This document shows positions 1 to 6,989 of a DNA stretch of 16,944 nt, in pieces. Under the pieces are notes generated by a model, which saw only the letters and a program-made list of their open reading frames with translations, did no database searches and had not been told where the DNA came from. The DNA lies in the NCBI GenBank assembly GCA_002403075.1, contig DHHB01000102.1, positions 1 through 16,944 on the forward strand. Direction: 5' to 3'. Position 1 is the first letter of the stretch. Each line of letters starts with the position of its first letter. Source of the DNA: a bacterium UBP1_UBA4783. Its GTDB lineage: Bacteria > Krumholzibacteriota > Krumholzibacteriia > Krumholzibacteriales > Krumholzibacteriaceae. A program made the translations under genes and the position numbers.

Positions 1-459
1 GACGTGTACGACGCTTTTCTCAAGTCGTTCCTCTCGACGGGGATGCGTTTTCCGAAGGCGAACGTGCTGCTGAGCGTGAGCGGCGAAGCGAACCGATACG
101 GGCTCCTCGACGCGGTAAAGACGCTCCGCGGGATGGACTTCACGCTCTACGCGACGGAGCACACGGCCGAGTTCTACGCCCGGCAGGGCGTCGAGACGCG
201 CCTCGTCCACAAGATCCACGAGGCGCGGAGCCCCAACGTGGCGGAGCTCCTCGCGGCGAAGAAGCTCGATCTCATCGTCAGCATGCCGGCGAGCTACGGG
301 GACATCGGCACGGGGGACAGCTACATCATCAGGCGCGCGGCGATCGACTACTCGATACCGCTCGTCAACAACGTGCAGATCGCCAATCTCTTCGTCGCCG
401 CCATCTCGAAGCGCGGCATCGAGGACCTCGAGATCAAGGCCTGGGACGAGTACGCCTAG
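1..459 (+). CDS. carB: Carbamoyl-phosphate synthase large subunit, C-terminal MGS-like domain (partial at left edge)
   Basis: The frame is open at the left edge, so this is the last ~152 residues of a longer protein. CarB makes carbamoyl phosphate from bicarbonate, ammonia and two ATP for arginine and pyrimidine synthesis in the cytosol. The visible part is the allosteric MGS-like domain: STGMRFPKANVLLSVS, a FTLYATEHTAEFY stretch (the usual 'ATxGTA' position), KIHEARSPN, KKLDLIVSMP, and YIIRRAAIDYSIPLVNN, ending in LEIKAWDEYA as CarB usually ends in an '-EY' motif. The ATP-grasp halves lie outside the window. The details (LSTG, YxIRRxAxDxxIPLxxN, xLF) resemble eukaryotic CPS1/CAD and FCB-type CarB more than the E. 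coli form. The stop codon overlaps that of the convergent feoB in a CTAG. A stand-alone MGS protein is possible but less likely, because the frame continues upstream. Confidence 0.88.
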   Translation, partial: DVYDAFLKSFLSTGMRFPKANVLLSVSGEANRYGLLDAVKTLRGMDFTLYATEHTAEFYARQGVETRLVHKIHEARSPNVAELLAAKKLDLIVSMPASYGDIGTGDSYIIRRAAIDYSIPLVNNVQIANLFVAAISKRGIEDLEIKAWDEYA

Positions 460-2696
460 CGGAAGATCAGGAGCCCGATCCGGTACGCGGCGAGCCCCCC
501 GAGAAACGATACGGCGAGCATAAAGGCGAGCGACGCCACGAACCAGCGTTTGCGCTCCATCTCCCGGAACATGACGACGCCCGTCGCCGCGCAGGGTATG
601 AAGAGCATGAGCACCGCGAGGAAGGCGAGGGCGGAGGCGGGCGCGAGCGCCTCCGGGAGAACGCTGGCGAGCCCCTCGTCTCCCGCCCCGTAGAGCACCC
701 CGAGCGCCGCGACGCTGTTTTCCTTCGCGAGAATGCCGGTGAGAAGCGCCGTGATCGTCCGCCAATCGAGGCCGAGCGGCGCGCCGAGAGGCTCGAGCGC
801 GCGTCCGAACCGGGCGAGGAGGCTCGTTTCGACGTCTCCGTTCGGCAGGTGAGCGAGGAGCCACAGCGCGATCGAGACCGCGACGATGACCGTGCCGGCT
901 CTCTTCAGAAAGGCGAGCATCCGCATCCAAATCGTCGTGAGTATCGTCCGGGCGTTCGGGCGGTGGTAGAGCGGCAGCTCCATGATGAAGGGGGTCTCCT
1001 CGTCGCGTAGCGCGCTCCTGCCGATGACGACGCCCGCGAGGGCGAGCACGACGAAGTTCGAGGCGAGGATCGAGATCGAAACGGCGGCGGCCCGTTCGCC
1101 GAAAACGGCGGCGCTCACGAGGGCGAGGACGCTGAGGCGCGCGGCGCACGGGACGAAGGGGGAGAGGAAGATCGTGAGGAGCCGCTTCCTCTTCGACTCG
1201 ACGATGCGGGCCCCGAGGATCGCCGGAACGTTGCACCCGAAGCCGAGGCACATCGGCATGAAGCTCTTGCCATGCAGCCCGATGAGATGCATGAAGCGGT
1301 CCATGACGAACGCCGCCCGCGCCATGTAGCCGACGTCTTCGAGAACGGCCATCGCCGCGAAGAAGATCAACAGAACGGGCACGAAGCTGAGCACGGACCC
1401 GGCGCCGCCGATGACGCCGTCGACGACGATGCCCCGGGTCCACGCGGGCGCGCCGGCGAACGCGGGCTCGATCCATGAGCCGAGCGAGCCGATGAGCGAT
1501 TGGAGCGCCGTCTGGAGGGGCATGCCCACGGTGTACGTGCAGAGAAATACGATCCCCATGACGACGAGGAGCGTCGGAATGCCGAAGAGCGGGCGGGTGA
1601 GAACGTGGTCGATCTTGTCCGTCACGACCATCTGGCCCATCTTGAAACGCGATACGGCCGCCCTCGTGACCTCCTCGATCCAGTCGTACCTGCCCCCGAC
1701 GACCGCGTGCAGCGAATCCTCGTGGCGCCGAAGCGTCGCCTGAATCTCGTTCCACTCGTCGGGCGGCGCCGAGGCCCTGACGGTCTCCATGACCTCGGGG
1801 TCCCCCTCCATGAGCTTCGTCGCGGCCCAGCCGGAAGGGAGGTCGCCCGCCGGATGGCGTTCCACGATCGCCCGGAGATCCCGGAAGACTACTGCGTGGT
1901 CCGCCGACACGGCGGGCATCCGCGGCTGGAAGCGGTCGCAGGATGAGGCGAACGACGCGATGACGGAGAGGAGCTCCCGCACGCCGCGGTTCTTCGTCGC
2001 GACCATAGGAACGACCGGGACTCCGAGAAAGGCCTGCATCGCGATCGGATCGACGTGGATGCCCTGGCTCTCGGCCACGTCGATCATGTTGACGGCGAGG
2101 ATCACGGGGCGCTCGAGGAGAAGCATCTCCGAAAGGAGGTACAGGCTCCGCTCGAGGGCGGTCGCGTTGGCCATGAGAACGATGACGTCCGGGCGTTCCG
2201 TCAGGACGAAATCCCTCGCCACGCGCTCCTCCTCCGAGAGGGCGGTGAGGCTGTACGTGCCGGGAAGATCGACGATCTCGAAGGCGGCGCCGCCGGCCTC
2301 GTGCACGCCGGTTTTTTTCTCGACCGTCTTGCCGGGCCAGTTGCCCACGTGCTGCGAGAGCCCGGTCAGAATGTTGAAAACGGTGGATTTGCCGACGTTC
2401 GGTTGGCCCGCGAGCGCGACGAGATACCGCGGGCGCGCGACGGGCTCCGGCGGAGCGGTCCGCTCCACGACGATCCGTTCGGCTTCGCCCCTGCCGAGGA
2501 CGATCCGCGAATCCGAGGCCTGCACGATGAGCGGGCCGCTCCCGCCGGTGCGGAGCATCCTGATGGGCGCCCCGGCGGCGATGCCCATGGAGGCGAGACG
2601 GGCGACGAGCGAGCCGCCGCCGCGGATTTCGCTGACGACCGCTTCCTCGCCGCACTCGAGGCGCGCGACGGTTGTCGGGCCCTGTTCGTTCCTCAT
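456..2696 (-). CDS. feoB: Ferrous iron transporter FeoB with fused N-terminal FeoA domain
   Basis: Inner-membrane Fe(II) uptake permease of 746 residues. Residues ~8-80 form an FeoA-like SH3 domain (GGSLVARLASMGI, VLGRGEAERIVV). The GTPase domain follows: G1 GQPNVGKS (97-104), G3 DLPGTYSL (143-150), G4 NMID (203-206), then a helical region. The C-terminal half is polytopic and keeps the FeoB core motifs FGCNVPAI, PCAARLS and PCAATGVV near the end, with conserved Cys residues. FeoA and FeoB are separate in many bacteria, so the fusion is a variant, though a known one. The start at 2696 has only a weak GGA-type ribosome site. It lies 40 bases after the YtkA-like gene and is the last gene of the set starting at 6921. 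No FeoC is seen. It converges on carB with overlapping stops and no visible terminator. Confidence 0.96.
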   Translation of the reverse strand: MRNEQGPTTVARLECGEEAVVSEIRGGGSLVARLASMGIAAGAPIRMLRTGGSGPLIVQASDSRIVLGRGEAERIVVERTAPPEPVARPRYLVALAGQPNVGKSTVFNILTGLSQHVGNWPGKTVEKKTGVHEAGGAAFEIVDLPGTYSLTALSEEERVARDFVLTERPDVIVLMANATALERSLYLLSEMLLLERPVILAVNMIDVAESQGIHVDPIAMQAFLGVPVVPMVATKNRGVRELLSVIASFASSCDRFQPRMPAVSADHAVVFRDLRAIVERHPAGDLPSGWAATKLMEGDPEVMETVRASAPPDEWNEIQATLRRHEDSLHAVVGGRYDWIEEVTRAAVSRFKMGQMVVTDKIDHVLTRPLFGIPTLLVVMGIVFLCTYTVGMPLQTALQSLIGSLGSWIEPAFAGAPAWTRGIVVDGVIGGAGSVLSFVPVLLIFFAAMAVLEDVGYMARAAFVMDRFMHLIGLHGKSFMPMCLGFGCNVPAILGARIVESKRKRLLTIFLSPFVPCAARLSVLALVSAAVFGERAAAVSISILASNFVVLALAGVVIGRSALRDEETPFIMELPLYHRPNARTILTTIWMRMLAFLKRAGTVIVAVSIALWLLAHLPNGDVETSLLARFGRALEPLGAPLGLDWRTITALLTGILAKENSVAALGVLYGAGDEGLASVLPEALAPASALAFLAVLMLFIPCAATGVVMFREMERKRWFVASLAFMLAVSFLGGLAAYRIGLLIFR

Positions 2697-2712
2697 TGTC
2701 CGGGCATTATTC

Positions 2713-2732
2713 GACGAAGGGCGGCGTTCGTC
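2713..2732 (-). repeat. Inverted repeat between the YtkA-like gene and feoB
   Basis: GACGAA and TTCGTC flank an 8-base GC-rich spacer, a perfect 6-bp stem in the 40-base gap between the two genes. On the minus strand it is followed by GAATAATG, not a T-run, so it is not a normal intrinsic terminator. It could partly separate feoB expression or protect the upstream mRNA end, but it may also be chance in GC-rich DNA. Confidence 0.3.
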
Positions 2733-2736
2733 AACC

Positions 2737-3231
2737 CTATACGTCGAACGAGATCCTGCCGCGGTAGACCACCGCGCCTTCTTTCGAGAAGACGAGGAGC
2801 ACCTCCCAGTCGCCCGGCATGACGACGTTCACGGGGAGGAGGTAGTCGCCCTTCTTGTTGAGCTTGAAGGGAACGTCCCCCGAGGGGTGCGCTCCGCGCA
2901 TCGACGGCATGTCGTAGTTGCCGACGATGGAGAGGTTCGTGAGGCGCGCGCCGCCCTTCTCGAAGACCTGCACGATGAGGATCGCGGTGCCCATCTTGGG
3001 CTTTTTATCGAACTTGTACGTGAAATAGACCTCTTTGTCGATCCAGCACTTCTTGCCGGCGCCGGGGAGCTCGGTATAGACGGGCTCGACCGTCGCCGTG
3101 TCGGGCGGCGGCGCGGCGTGGCGCATGCAGTGTTCCGACTGGGCGAGCGCGGCCCCGGGGCCGCCGGGAAATCCGGCGAACGAAACAACGACGAAGAGCG
3201 CCGCGATTGACGCGATCGTTCCGATCTTCAT
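2737..3231 (-). CDS. YtkA/FixH-like exported protein with Met/His/Cys-rich segments
   Basis: A 164-residue periplasmic protein. Residues 1-30 are a signal peptide (hydrophobic core 6-20, cleavage after ALA30). The mature part is beta-rich and ends in MPGDWEVLLVF and VVYRGRISFDV, the pattern of the last strands in YtkA-like/FixH-type domains, which are often small metal-linked periplasmic folds. Possible ligands visible are H34, C35, M36, H38, C62, M108, M111, H115 and M138; GNYDMPSMRGAH sits where YtkA-like proteins often have a Met/His-rich loop. The start at 3231 is chosen from a strong AGGAGGT at 3241-3247, 9 bases upstream. It lies 34 bases after the ABC ATPase gene and 40 before feoB, so a role in periplasmic iron or copper handling is inferred. 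Family assignment is by pattern only. Confidence 0.65.
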   Translation of the reverse strand: MKIGTIASIAALFVVVSFAGFPGGPGAALAQSEHCMRHAAPPPDTATVEPVYTELPGAGKKCWIDKEVYFTYKFDKKPKMGTAILIVQVFEKGGARLTNLSIVGNYDMPSMRGAHPSGDVPFKLNKKGDYLLPVNVVMPGDWEVLLVFSKEGAVVYRGRISFDV

Positions 3232-3265
3232 AGCGCATCGACCTCCTGACGTATCGCCGGCGGCG

Positions 3266-4012
3266 TTACGCCGGCGTGTGAAGTTTGCCGTCCCGCAGCT
3301 CGATGATGCGGCCGGCCTTCTTCGCGAGGGCCATGTTGTGGGTCACGAGCACGATCGTGAGCCCTTCCCTCGCGTTCAGATCCTTGAGAATCTCCGCGAT
3401 CTCCTCGCTCCGCGCGACGTCGAGGTTTCCCGTCGGCTCGTCGGCCATGAGGATCCGCGGCTTGTTGACGAGCGCGCGCGCGATCGCCACGCGCTGCATC
3501 TCGCCGCCCGAGATCTCGCCCGGCAGATGGCCGCCCCGGTTTTCGATGCCGAGGAGCGCGAGGATCCGGTCGACCTCCCGCTCGGCGCCGGGCTTCTTCC
3601 AGAACACGAAGGGGAGCATCACGTTTTCCCGCACCGTGAGCGTCGGGATGAGGTAGAACTTCTGGAACACGTATCCGAACATCTCGCGCCGGATGTCCGT
3701 GAGCTTCGCCTCGCCGAGCGCGATCCCCTCGTCGAAGATCCGCCGCCCGCAGAGCTCGAGCCGCCCCGACGTGGGGTTGTCGAGGCAGCCGAGGATGTTG
3801 ATGAGGGTCGTCTTGCCCGATCCGGAGGGCCCGATGAACGCCACGAACTCCCCCGGCGCGATCGCGAGGGAGACGCCGTCGACGGCGTGGATCGACTCCG
3901 CGCCCCGGCGGTAAGTCTTCACGAGACGCTCGGCCGTTATCGACGGGCAGACGCCTGCGGGGGCCGTCGCGGCGATCCGATCCGCGCTCTTCGCTCCGCT
4001 CCCGTTCATCAT
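3266..4012 (-). CDS. ABC transporter ATP-binding protein, LolD/MacB type
   Basis: A 248-residue cytosolic ATPase that powers the adjacent permease. Visible motifs are Walker A GPSGSGKT (61-68), Q-loop VFQ (115-117), signature SGGEMQ (168-173), Walker B ILMADEP (187-193), D-loop NLD (196-198) and switch His225. NPTSGRL, the ADEPTGNLD block and VTHN are typical of the LolD/MacB/FtsE branch, which drives mechanotransmission or export across the envelope rather than solute import. A longer frame begins at 4063, but GAGG at 4017-4020 supports the ATG at 4012 or, with better spacing, the one at 4009. These ATGs overlap the permease stop (ATGA/TGATG), so the genes are translationally coupled. The substrate cannot be read from the ATPase. 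Confidence 0.95.
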   Translation of the reverse strand: MMNGSGAKSADRIAATAPAGVCPSITAERLVKTYRRGAESIHAVDGVSLAIAPGEFVAFIGPSGSGKTTLINILGCLDNPTSGRLELCGRRIFDEGIALGEAKLTDIRREMFGYVFQKFYLIPTLTVRENVMLPFVFWKKPGAEREVDRILALLGIENRGGHLPGEISGGEMQRVAIARALVNKPRILMADEPTGNLDVARSEEIAEILKDLNAREGLTIVLVTHNMALAKKAGRIIELRDGKLHTPA

Positions 4013-5199
4013 TCCACCTCGCTTCTGATCGTTTCGAGCGGCCGCACGCTGCCGGCCTTCCACGACGGATAGATGCCGCTCAGGATGCCGATGAGCGTGA
4101 CGAGACCGAGGGTGAGGAGGGCGAGCCGCCAGTCGATCGAGACGAGCCCGCCGCTCGGCGTGAAGGGGAGCACCCCGCGGATGAAGACCTCCGTGAACTT
4201 CGCCGTGACGACGGCGAGCGCGCTCCCCACGACGCCGCCCGCCGCGCAGAGGATCACCGTCTCGAGCCAGATGAGCTTGAAGATGTCGCCCGCCTTCGCG
4301 CCCATCGCCTTGAGGATGCCGATCTCCTGCCGCCGCTCCATGACCGACATGAGGATCGTGTTGACGACGCCGACGACCGCGATGAGAACGGCGATGATCG
4401 CGATCGAGAGGACCATCACCTTGGCGGTCGAGACGAGCGTCATGATCGTGTTCTTGACCTGCGAGAGGCTCACGACCTGCACGTCGGGGAGCCGGTACAT
4501 GCGCTCCTCGAACGCCGCGATGTCGGCCTCGGATTTCACCTTGATGCCGATCCCGGTGAGCTCGCCCTGCTGGCCGAAGATCTCCTGCACCGTCTCGAGC
4601 GGCATGAATATCGTGCCGTCGTCCTGCGTGCCCGTGCGGTCGAGGACGCCGACGACCGTGATCTCCACGTCGAGTTCGGGAATAAGGAGCATGTCGCCGA
4701 CCTCGCGCTGCTCGAGCTCGGCCGCCTCGTACCCGAGCACCGCCTCGCGGGCCGCGGGGTCGGAGAACCAGGCGCCGCTCTTCATCGCGAGTGTCCCCTT
4801 CATCCGCGGGAAGGTCGCCGGATCGACGCCGAGGTAGGCCGATATACCGCCGCTTTCACCCTTGTTCGGATCGAAGACCGCCTGCATGAGCATCGGCGTC
4901 ACCGCGTCGACCTCCGGCTGCGCCGCGATCGAGTCGACGATCGACGCGTTCATGTAGCGCAGCCCCGTGCCGCCCTTCAGCATGAGCGTCGCCGCTTCGT
5001 ACGGGCAGCCCTTCGCGGTGACGAGCATCTGGTAGCCGAGGTTGTCGATATCCTTGTTGAGCGAGTTTTGGTAGCCGCGGTTGAAGCCCAGCAGGCTCGT
5101 GAGCACCCACGCGGCGAGCGCGATGCCGAGCACGGTGAGCACGCTCCGCGTTTTCTTGCGCAGCAGGTTCTTGTAGGAGATCTGGAAAATGTTGATCAT
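4009..5199 (-). CDS. MacB/FtsX-family ABC transporter permease
   Basis: A 396-residue inner-membrane protein with the MacB layout. One N-terminal membrane helix (~18-39) follows ISYKNLLRKKTRSVLTVLGIA. A large periplasmic MacB_PCD-like domain spans ~40-255. Three C-terminal helices lie at ~261-283, 308-332 and 359-378. The cytoplasmic coupling stretch ERRQEIGILKAMGA (288-301) is a hallmark of the FtsX fold. The ATPase is separate, as in LolCDE or MacB-like split systems, so two copies probably dimerise. The start at 5199 overlaps the upstream stop by 4 bases (ATGA). The longer open frame back to 5784 is antisense-like shadow and lacks homology. MacB-type permeases in iron loci (for example the Campylobacter p19/FetMP region) are a precedent for metal-linked roles. 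The substrate is unknown. Confidence 0.92.
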   Translation of the reverse strand: MINIFQISYKNLLRKKTRSVLTVLGIALAAWVLTSLLGFNRGYQNSLNKDIDNLGYQMLVTAKGCPYEAATLMLKGGTGLRYMNASIVDSIAAQPEVDAVTPMLMQAVFDPNKGESGGISAYLGVDPATFPRMKGTLAMKSGAWFSDPAAREAVLGYEAAELEQREVGDMLLIPELDVEITVVGVLDRTGTQDDGTIFMPLETVQEIFGQQGELTGIGIKVKSEADIAAFEERMYRLPDVQVVSLSQVKNTIMTLVSTAKVMVLSIAIIAVLIAVVGVVNTILMSVMERRQEIGILKAMGAKAGDIFKLIWLETVILCAAGGVVGSALAVVTAKFTEVFIRGVLPFTPSGGLVSIDWRLALLTLGLVTLIGILSGIYPSWKAGSVRPLETIRSEVE

Positions 5200-5855
5200 C
5201 GCTCGCCGCCTTTCGCGGGCCTGAAGTGGGGGAGATGCCGGTTGTCGAGAAGAAACTCGTCGACGAGGATGAGGTTCTTTTTCGTCGCGCGGAGCATCGC
5301 CGCGAAATCTCCGGCCGCCTCGGGCGCCGGATTCGCGACGGCGCTCATTCGGCCCGGAGGGGATTCCGCGCCGGAGACCGGATCGTATCGGTAGAAATCC
5401 GCGAGGCTCATGCCGACGAACTGCTTGCCGAAGGACTCCTCGCGGAACCGCTTCGCTCCCTTCGAGGTGAGCTTCTGGAGATAGAACGCCCGGATCGCGC
5501 CTGTGGTGTCGAGGGCGCAGAAGACCTGTATGCCTCCGTACTGCCCCTTCTGATTCACGCCGTGGATGAAGCCGACGAGATCTTTTCCCCGGTATATCTC
5601 GTACATCGTGTACGGCACGTCGATCGTTTCGTAGAGGCCCTTGAAACGGTCGCCGAGACGCGCCTCGATCTCCCGCAGAAGCGCTTCCCCGCCCTTTTTC
5701 CCGATCGACACGTAGAGCGTCTTGTAGCCCGTCGATTCGGGAAAGAGACGTTTCACGTCTCTGTCGGGATCGTTGAGATCGCACCCCACGGCGGCGAGCA
5801 GGGCGGACGATCCCCAGATGACAAGCGCCATCGTTGCGAGAATGAGCCTCTTCAT
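5196..5855 (-). CDS. Exported FMN-binding-like protein, probable lipoprotein
   Basis: 219 residues. A hydrophobic N-terminus (4-22) ends in AAVGC25, a loose lipobox, so it is probably membrane-anchored on the periplasmic side. The middle (YEIYRGKDLVGFIHG, QYGGIQVFCALDTTG, IRAFYLQKLTSKG, FVGMSLADFY; ~85-155) has the beta pattern of the FMN-binding domain of RnfG/NqrC/NosR and related proteins. The S(T)GAT motif that carries covalent FMN in RnfG/NqrC is not evident; the stretch 161-175 reads SGAESPPGRMSAVAN instead. Flavin binding is therefore unproven. The start at 5855 is chosen over 5861 because GGGG at 5863-5866 is 7 bases away rather than 1. It begins 16 bases after the barrel-protein gene and overlaps the permease start. 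A redox role beside an Fe(II) permease is inferred. Confidence 0.6.
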   Translation of the reverse strand: MKRLILATMALVIWGSSALLAAVGCDLNDPDRDVKRLFPESTGYKTLYVSIGKKGGEALLREIEARLGDRFKGLYETIDVPYTMYEIYRGKDLVGFIHGVNQKGQYGGIQVFCALDTTGAIRAFYLQKLTSKGAKRFREESFGKQFVGMSLADFYRYDPVSGAESPPGRMSAVANPAPEAAGDFAAMLRATKKNLILVDEFLLDNRHLPHFRPAKGGER

Positions 5856-5862
5856 TTCCATG

Positions 5863-5869
5863 CCCCTTT
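5863..5869 (-). promoter_or_regulatory. Ribosome binding site deciding the FMN-binding-like gene start
   Basis: AAAGGGG on the minus strand lies 7 bases before the ATG at 5855 but only 1 base before the ATG at 5861. This favours the shorter form (MKRLIL...). Confidence 0.6.
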
Positions 5870-5871
5870 CT

Positions 5872-6921
5872 CTATATCCCTTTGTAGTAGTACACCTGAG
5901 CGACGATCATGTTGTCGCCTGCGGCTTCGTCGTGCCGGTACATCGAATGGAGCGCGAGGTCGGCGTTGAGCTGATAGGAAACCCCCGCCGCGACTATCGA
6001 ATGCGATTCGCTTCCCCGTTTCTCGAAAATAGGTTGAACCTCCAGTTTGAGACGGCTCTCCTCCAGGAGGTTCATGCCGAAGCGCCAGAGGACCGCATAC
6101 GTCTCGTCGCCCGCGCGCTCGCCCGCCATGAGCTCGAGGCGGCTCTCGTAGCGGGTCCACAGATGCGTCCAGTCGAGCGACGCCATCCGGAAGACGACGG
6201 GATCGGGCGTCATGATCTCGTATCCCATCGTTTCGAGAACCTCTCCCCATGCGCCGGAGAGACCGACGTTGTAGTTGTCCCGCGCGAGAACGCCTCTCGA
6301 AACGCGCGCCGCGGCGAGCCGGTTCCCCTCGAGCTCGAGCGGCATGCCGGAGCCGGTCGTGAGCGAAGCGGCGGCGTTCCCCCACTCGAAATCCCGATAG
6401 ATCCCCGCGCCCCAATCGCGGTCGAAGCCGTAGCCGTGCATCGAGAGCGGTTGGAGCAGGAGCGCGTGGCTGTCGAGATAGGAGGCGAGGCCGAACGCCG
6501 GCCGGTCGTGCCCGATCCAGAGATCCGCGAAACCGGCCTTGTACTTGAAGAAGGCGTTGTACACCTGAAGCTCGAGCGAGCTTTCCGGCTCGCGGTTCCA
6601 CGCGAGGCGCATCTGGAGGGCGAGCGCGCCGAAGTCGCCCCGCTCCCCGGAGAGCCGCCGCAGCCAGTCGAAGCCGACGCCCGGCTTCTGCATGGCGTCT
6701 TCCTGCGTCATGGAGTAGAAAACGGCTCCGTCCTCCTCCGACGACCAGCCGCCGACGGCCTGGGCCTCGAGATAGAGGAGGGAGCTCTGCGAGCGGGCCG
6801 CGCGCGCGGAGAGCAGGAGCGTCGCGACGGCGCACGCGGCGAGCACCGCTCCGGCGGCGCCTTTCGCGGCGAAGCGGCGGGTGCGGCCCGAGGGACGCGA
6901 TATTCGAATCAATTCATGCAT
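5872..6921 (-). CDS. Outer-membrane beta-barrel protein, first gene of the Feo operon
   Basis: A 349-residue protein with an unusually long signal peptide: basic n-region (R14-R16, K20), hydrophobic h-region (~21-38), cleavage near residue 44. The rest alternates short beta strands of alternating polar and aromatic residues with turns (SLELQVYNAFFKYK, FADLWIGHDRPAFG, ASLDWTHLW, SRLELMAGER, IVAAGVSYQLN) and ends in IVAQVYYYKGI. This is the pattern of a 12- to 16-strand outer-membrane barrel. The terminal residue is Ile, not the common Phe. I do not recognise a named porin or TonB-receptor family, and no plug domain is seen. The start at 6921 has AGG 7 bases upstream; the longer frame from 6969 would begin inside the predicted promoter. 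As the first gene before an FMN-binding-like protein, an ABC system and FeoB, it may pass metal or a carrier through the outer membrane. Confidence 0.7.
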   Translation of the reverse strand: MHELIRISRPSGRTRRFAAKGAAGAVLAACAVATLLLSARAARSQSSLLYLEAQAVGGWSSEEDGAVFYSMTQEDAMQKPGVGFDWLRRLSGERGDFGALALQMRLAWNREPESSLELQVYNAFFKYKAGFADLWIGHDRPAFGLASYLDSHALLLQPLSMHGYGFDRDWGAGIYRDFEWGNAAASLTTGSGMPLELEGNRLAAARVSRGVLARDNYNVGLSGAWGEVLETMGYEIMTPDPVVFRMASLDWTHLWTRYESRLELMAGERAGDETYAVLWRFGMNLLEESRLKLEVQPIFEKRGSESHSIVAAGVSYQLNADLALHSMYRHDEAAGDNMIVAQVYYYKGI

Positions 6922-6940
6922 TTCAATACCTATATGTTCA

Positions 6941-6969
6941 ATAATAGCCCTTGTCCGGGGTACATGCAA
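6941..6969 (-). promoter_or_regulatory. Predicted sigma70 promoter of the barrel-to-feoB operon
   Basis: On the minus strand, TTGCAT (6964-6969), a 17-base spacer and TATTAT (6941-6946) precede the barrel gene. The -10 matches 5 of 6 consensus bases and the -35 matches 3. The predicted transcript start near 6934 leaves a short ~13-base leader holding the AGG ribosome site. I saw no convincing Fur box around it. Confidence 0.5.
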
Positions 6970-6989
6970 GAGGGATCGTCCCGGCCGCG

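Noticed and set aside
1789..3210. Long + strand open frame of 473 codons over feoB and the YtkA-like gene
   Set aside because: It lies antisense to well-matched genes and is Arg/Ala/Ser-rich as expected of shadow frames in GC-rich DNA.
5200..5784. N-terminal extension of the ABC permease
   Set aside because: It overlaps the FMN-binding-like gene, is Arg-rich shadow sequence, and the ATG at 5199 begins a standard MacB-type N-terminus.
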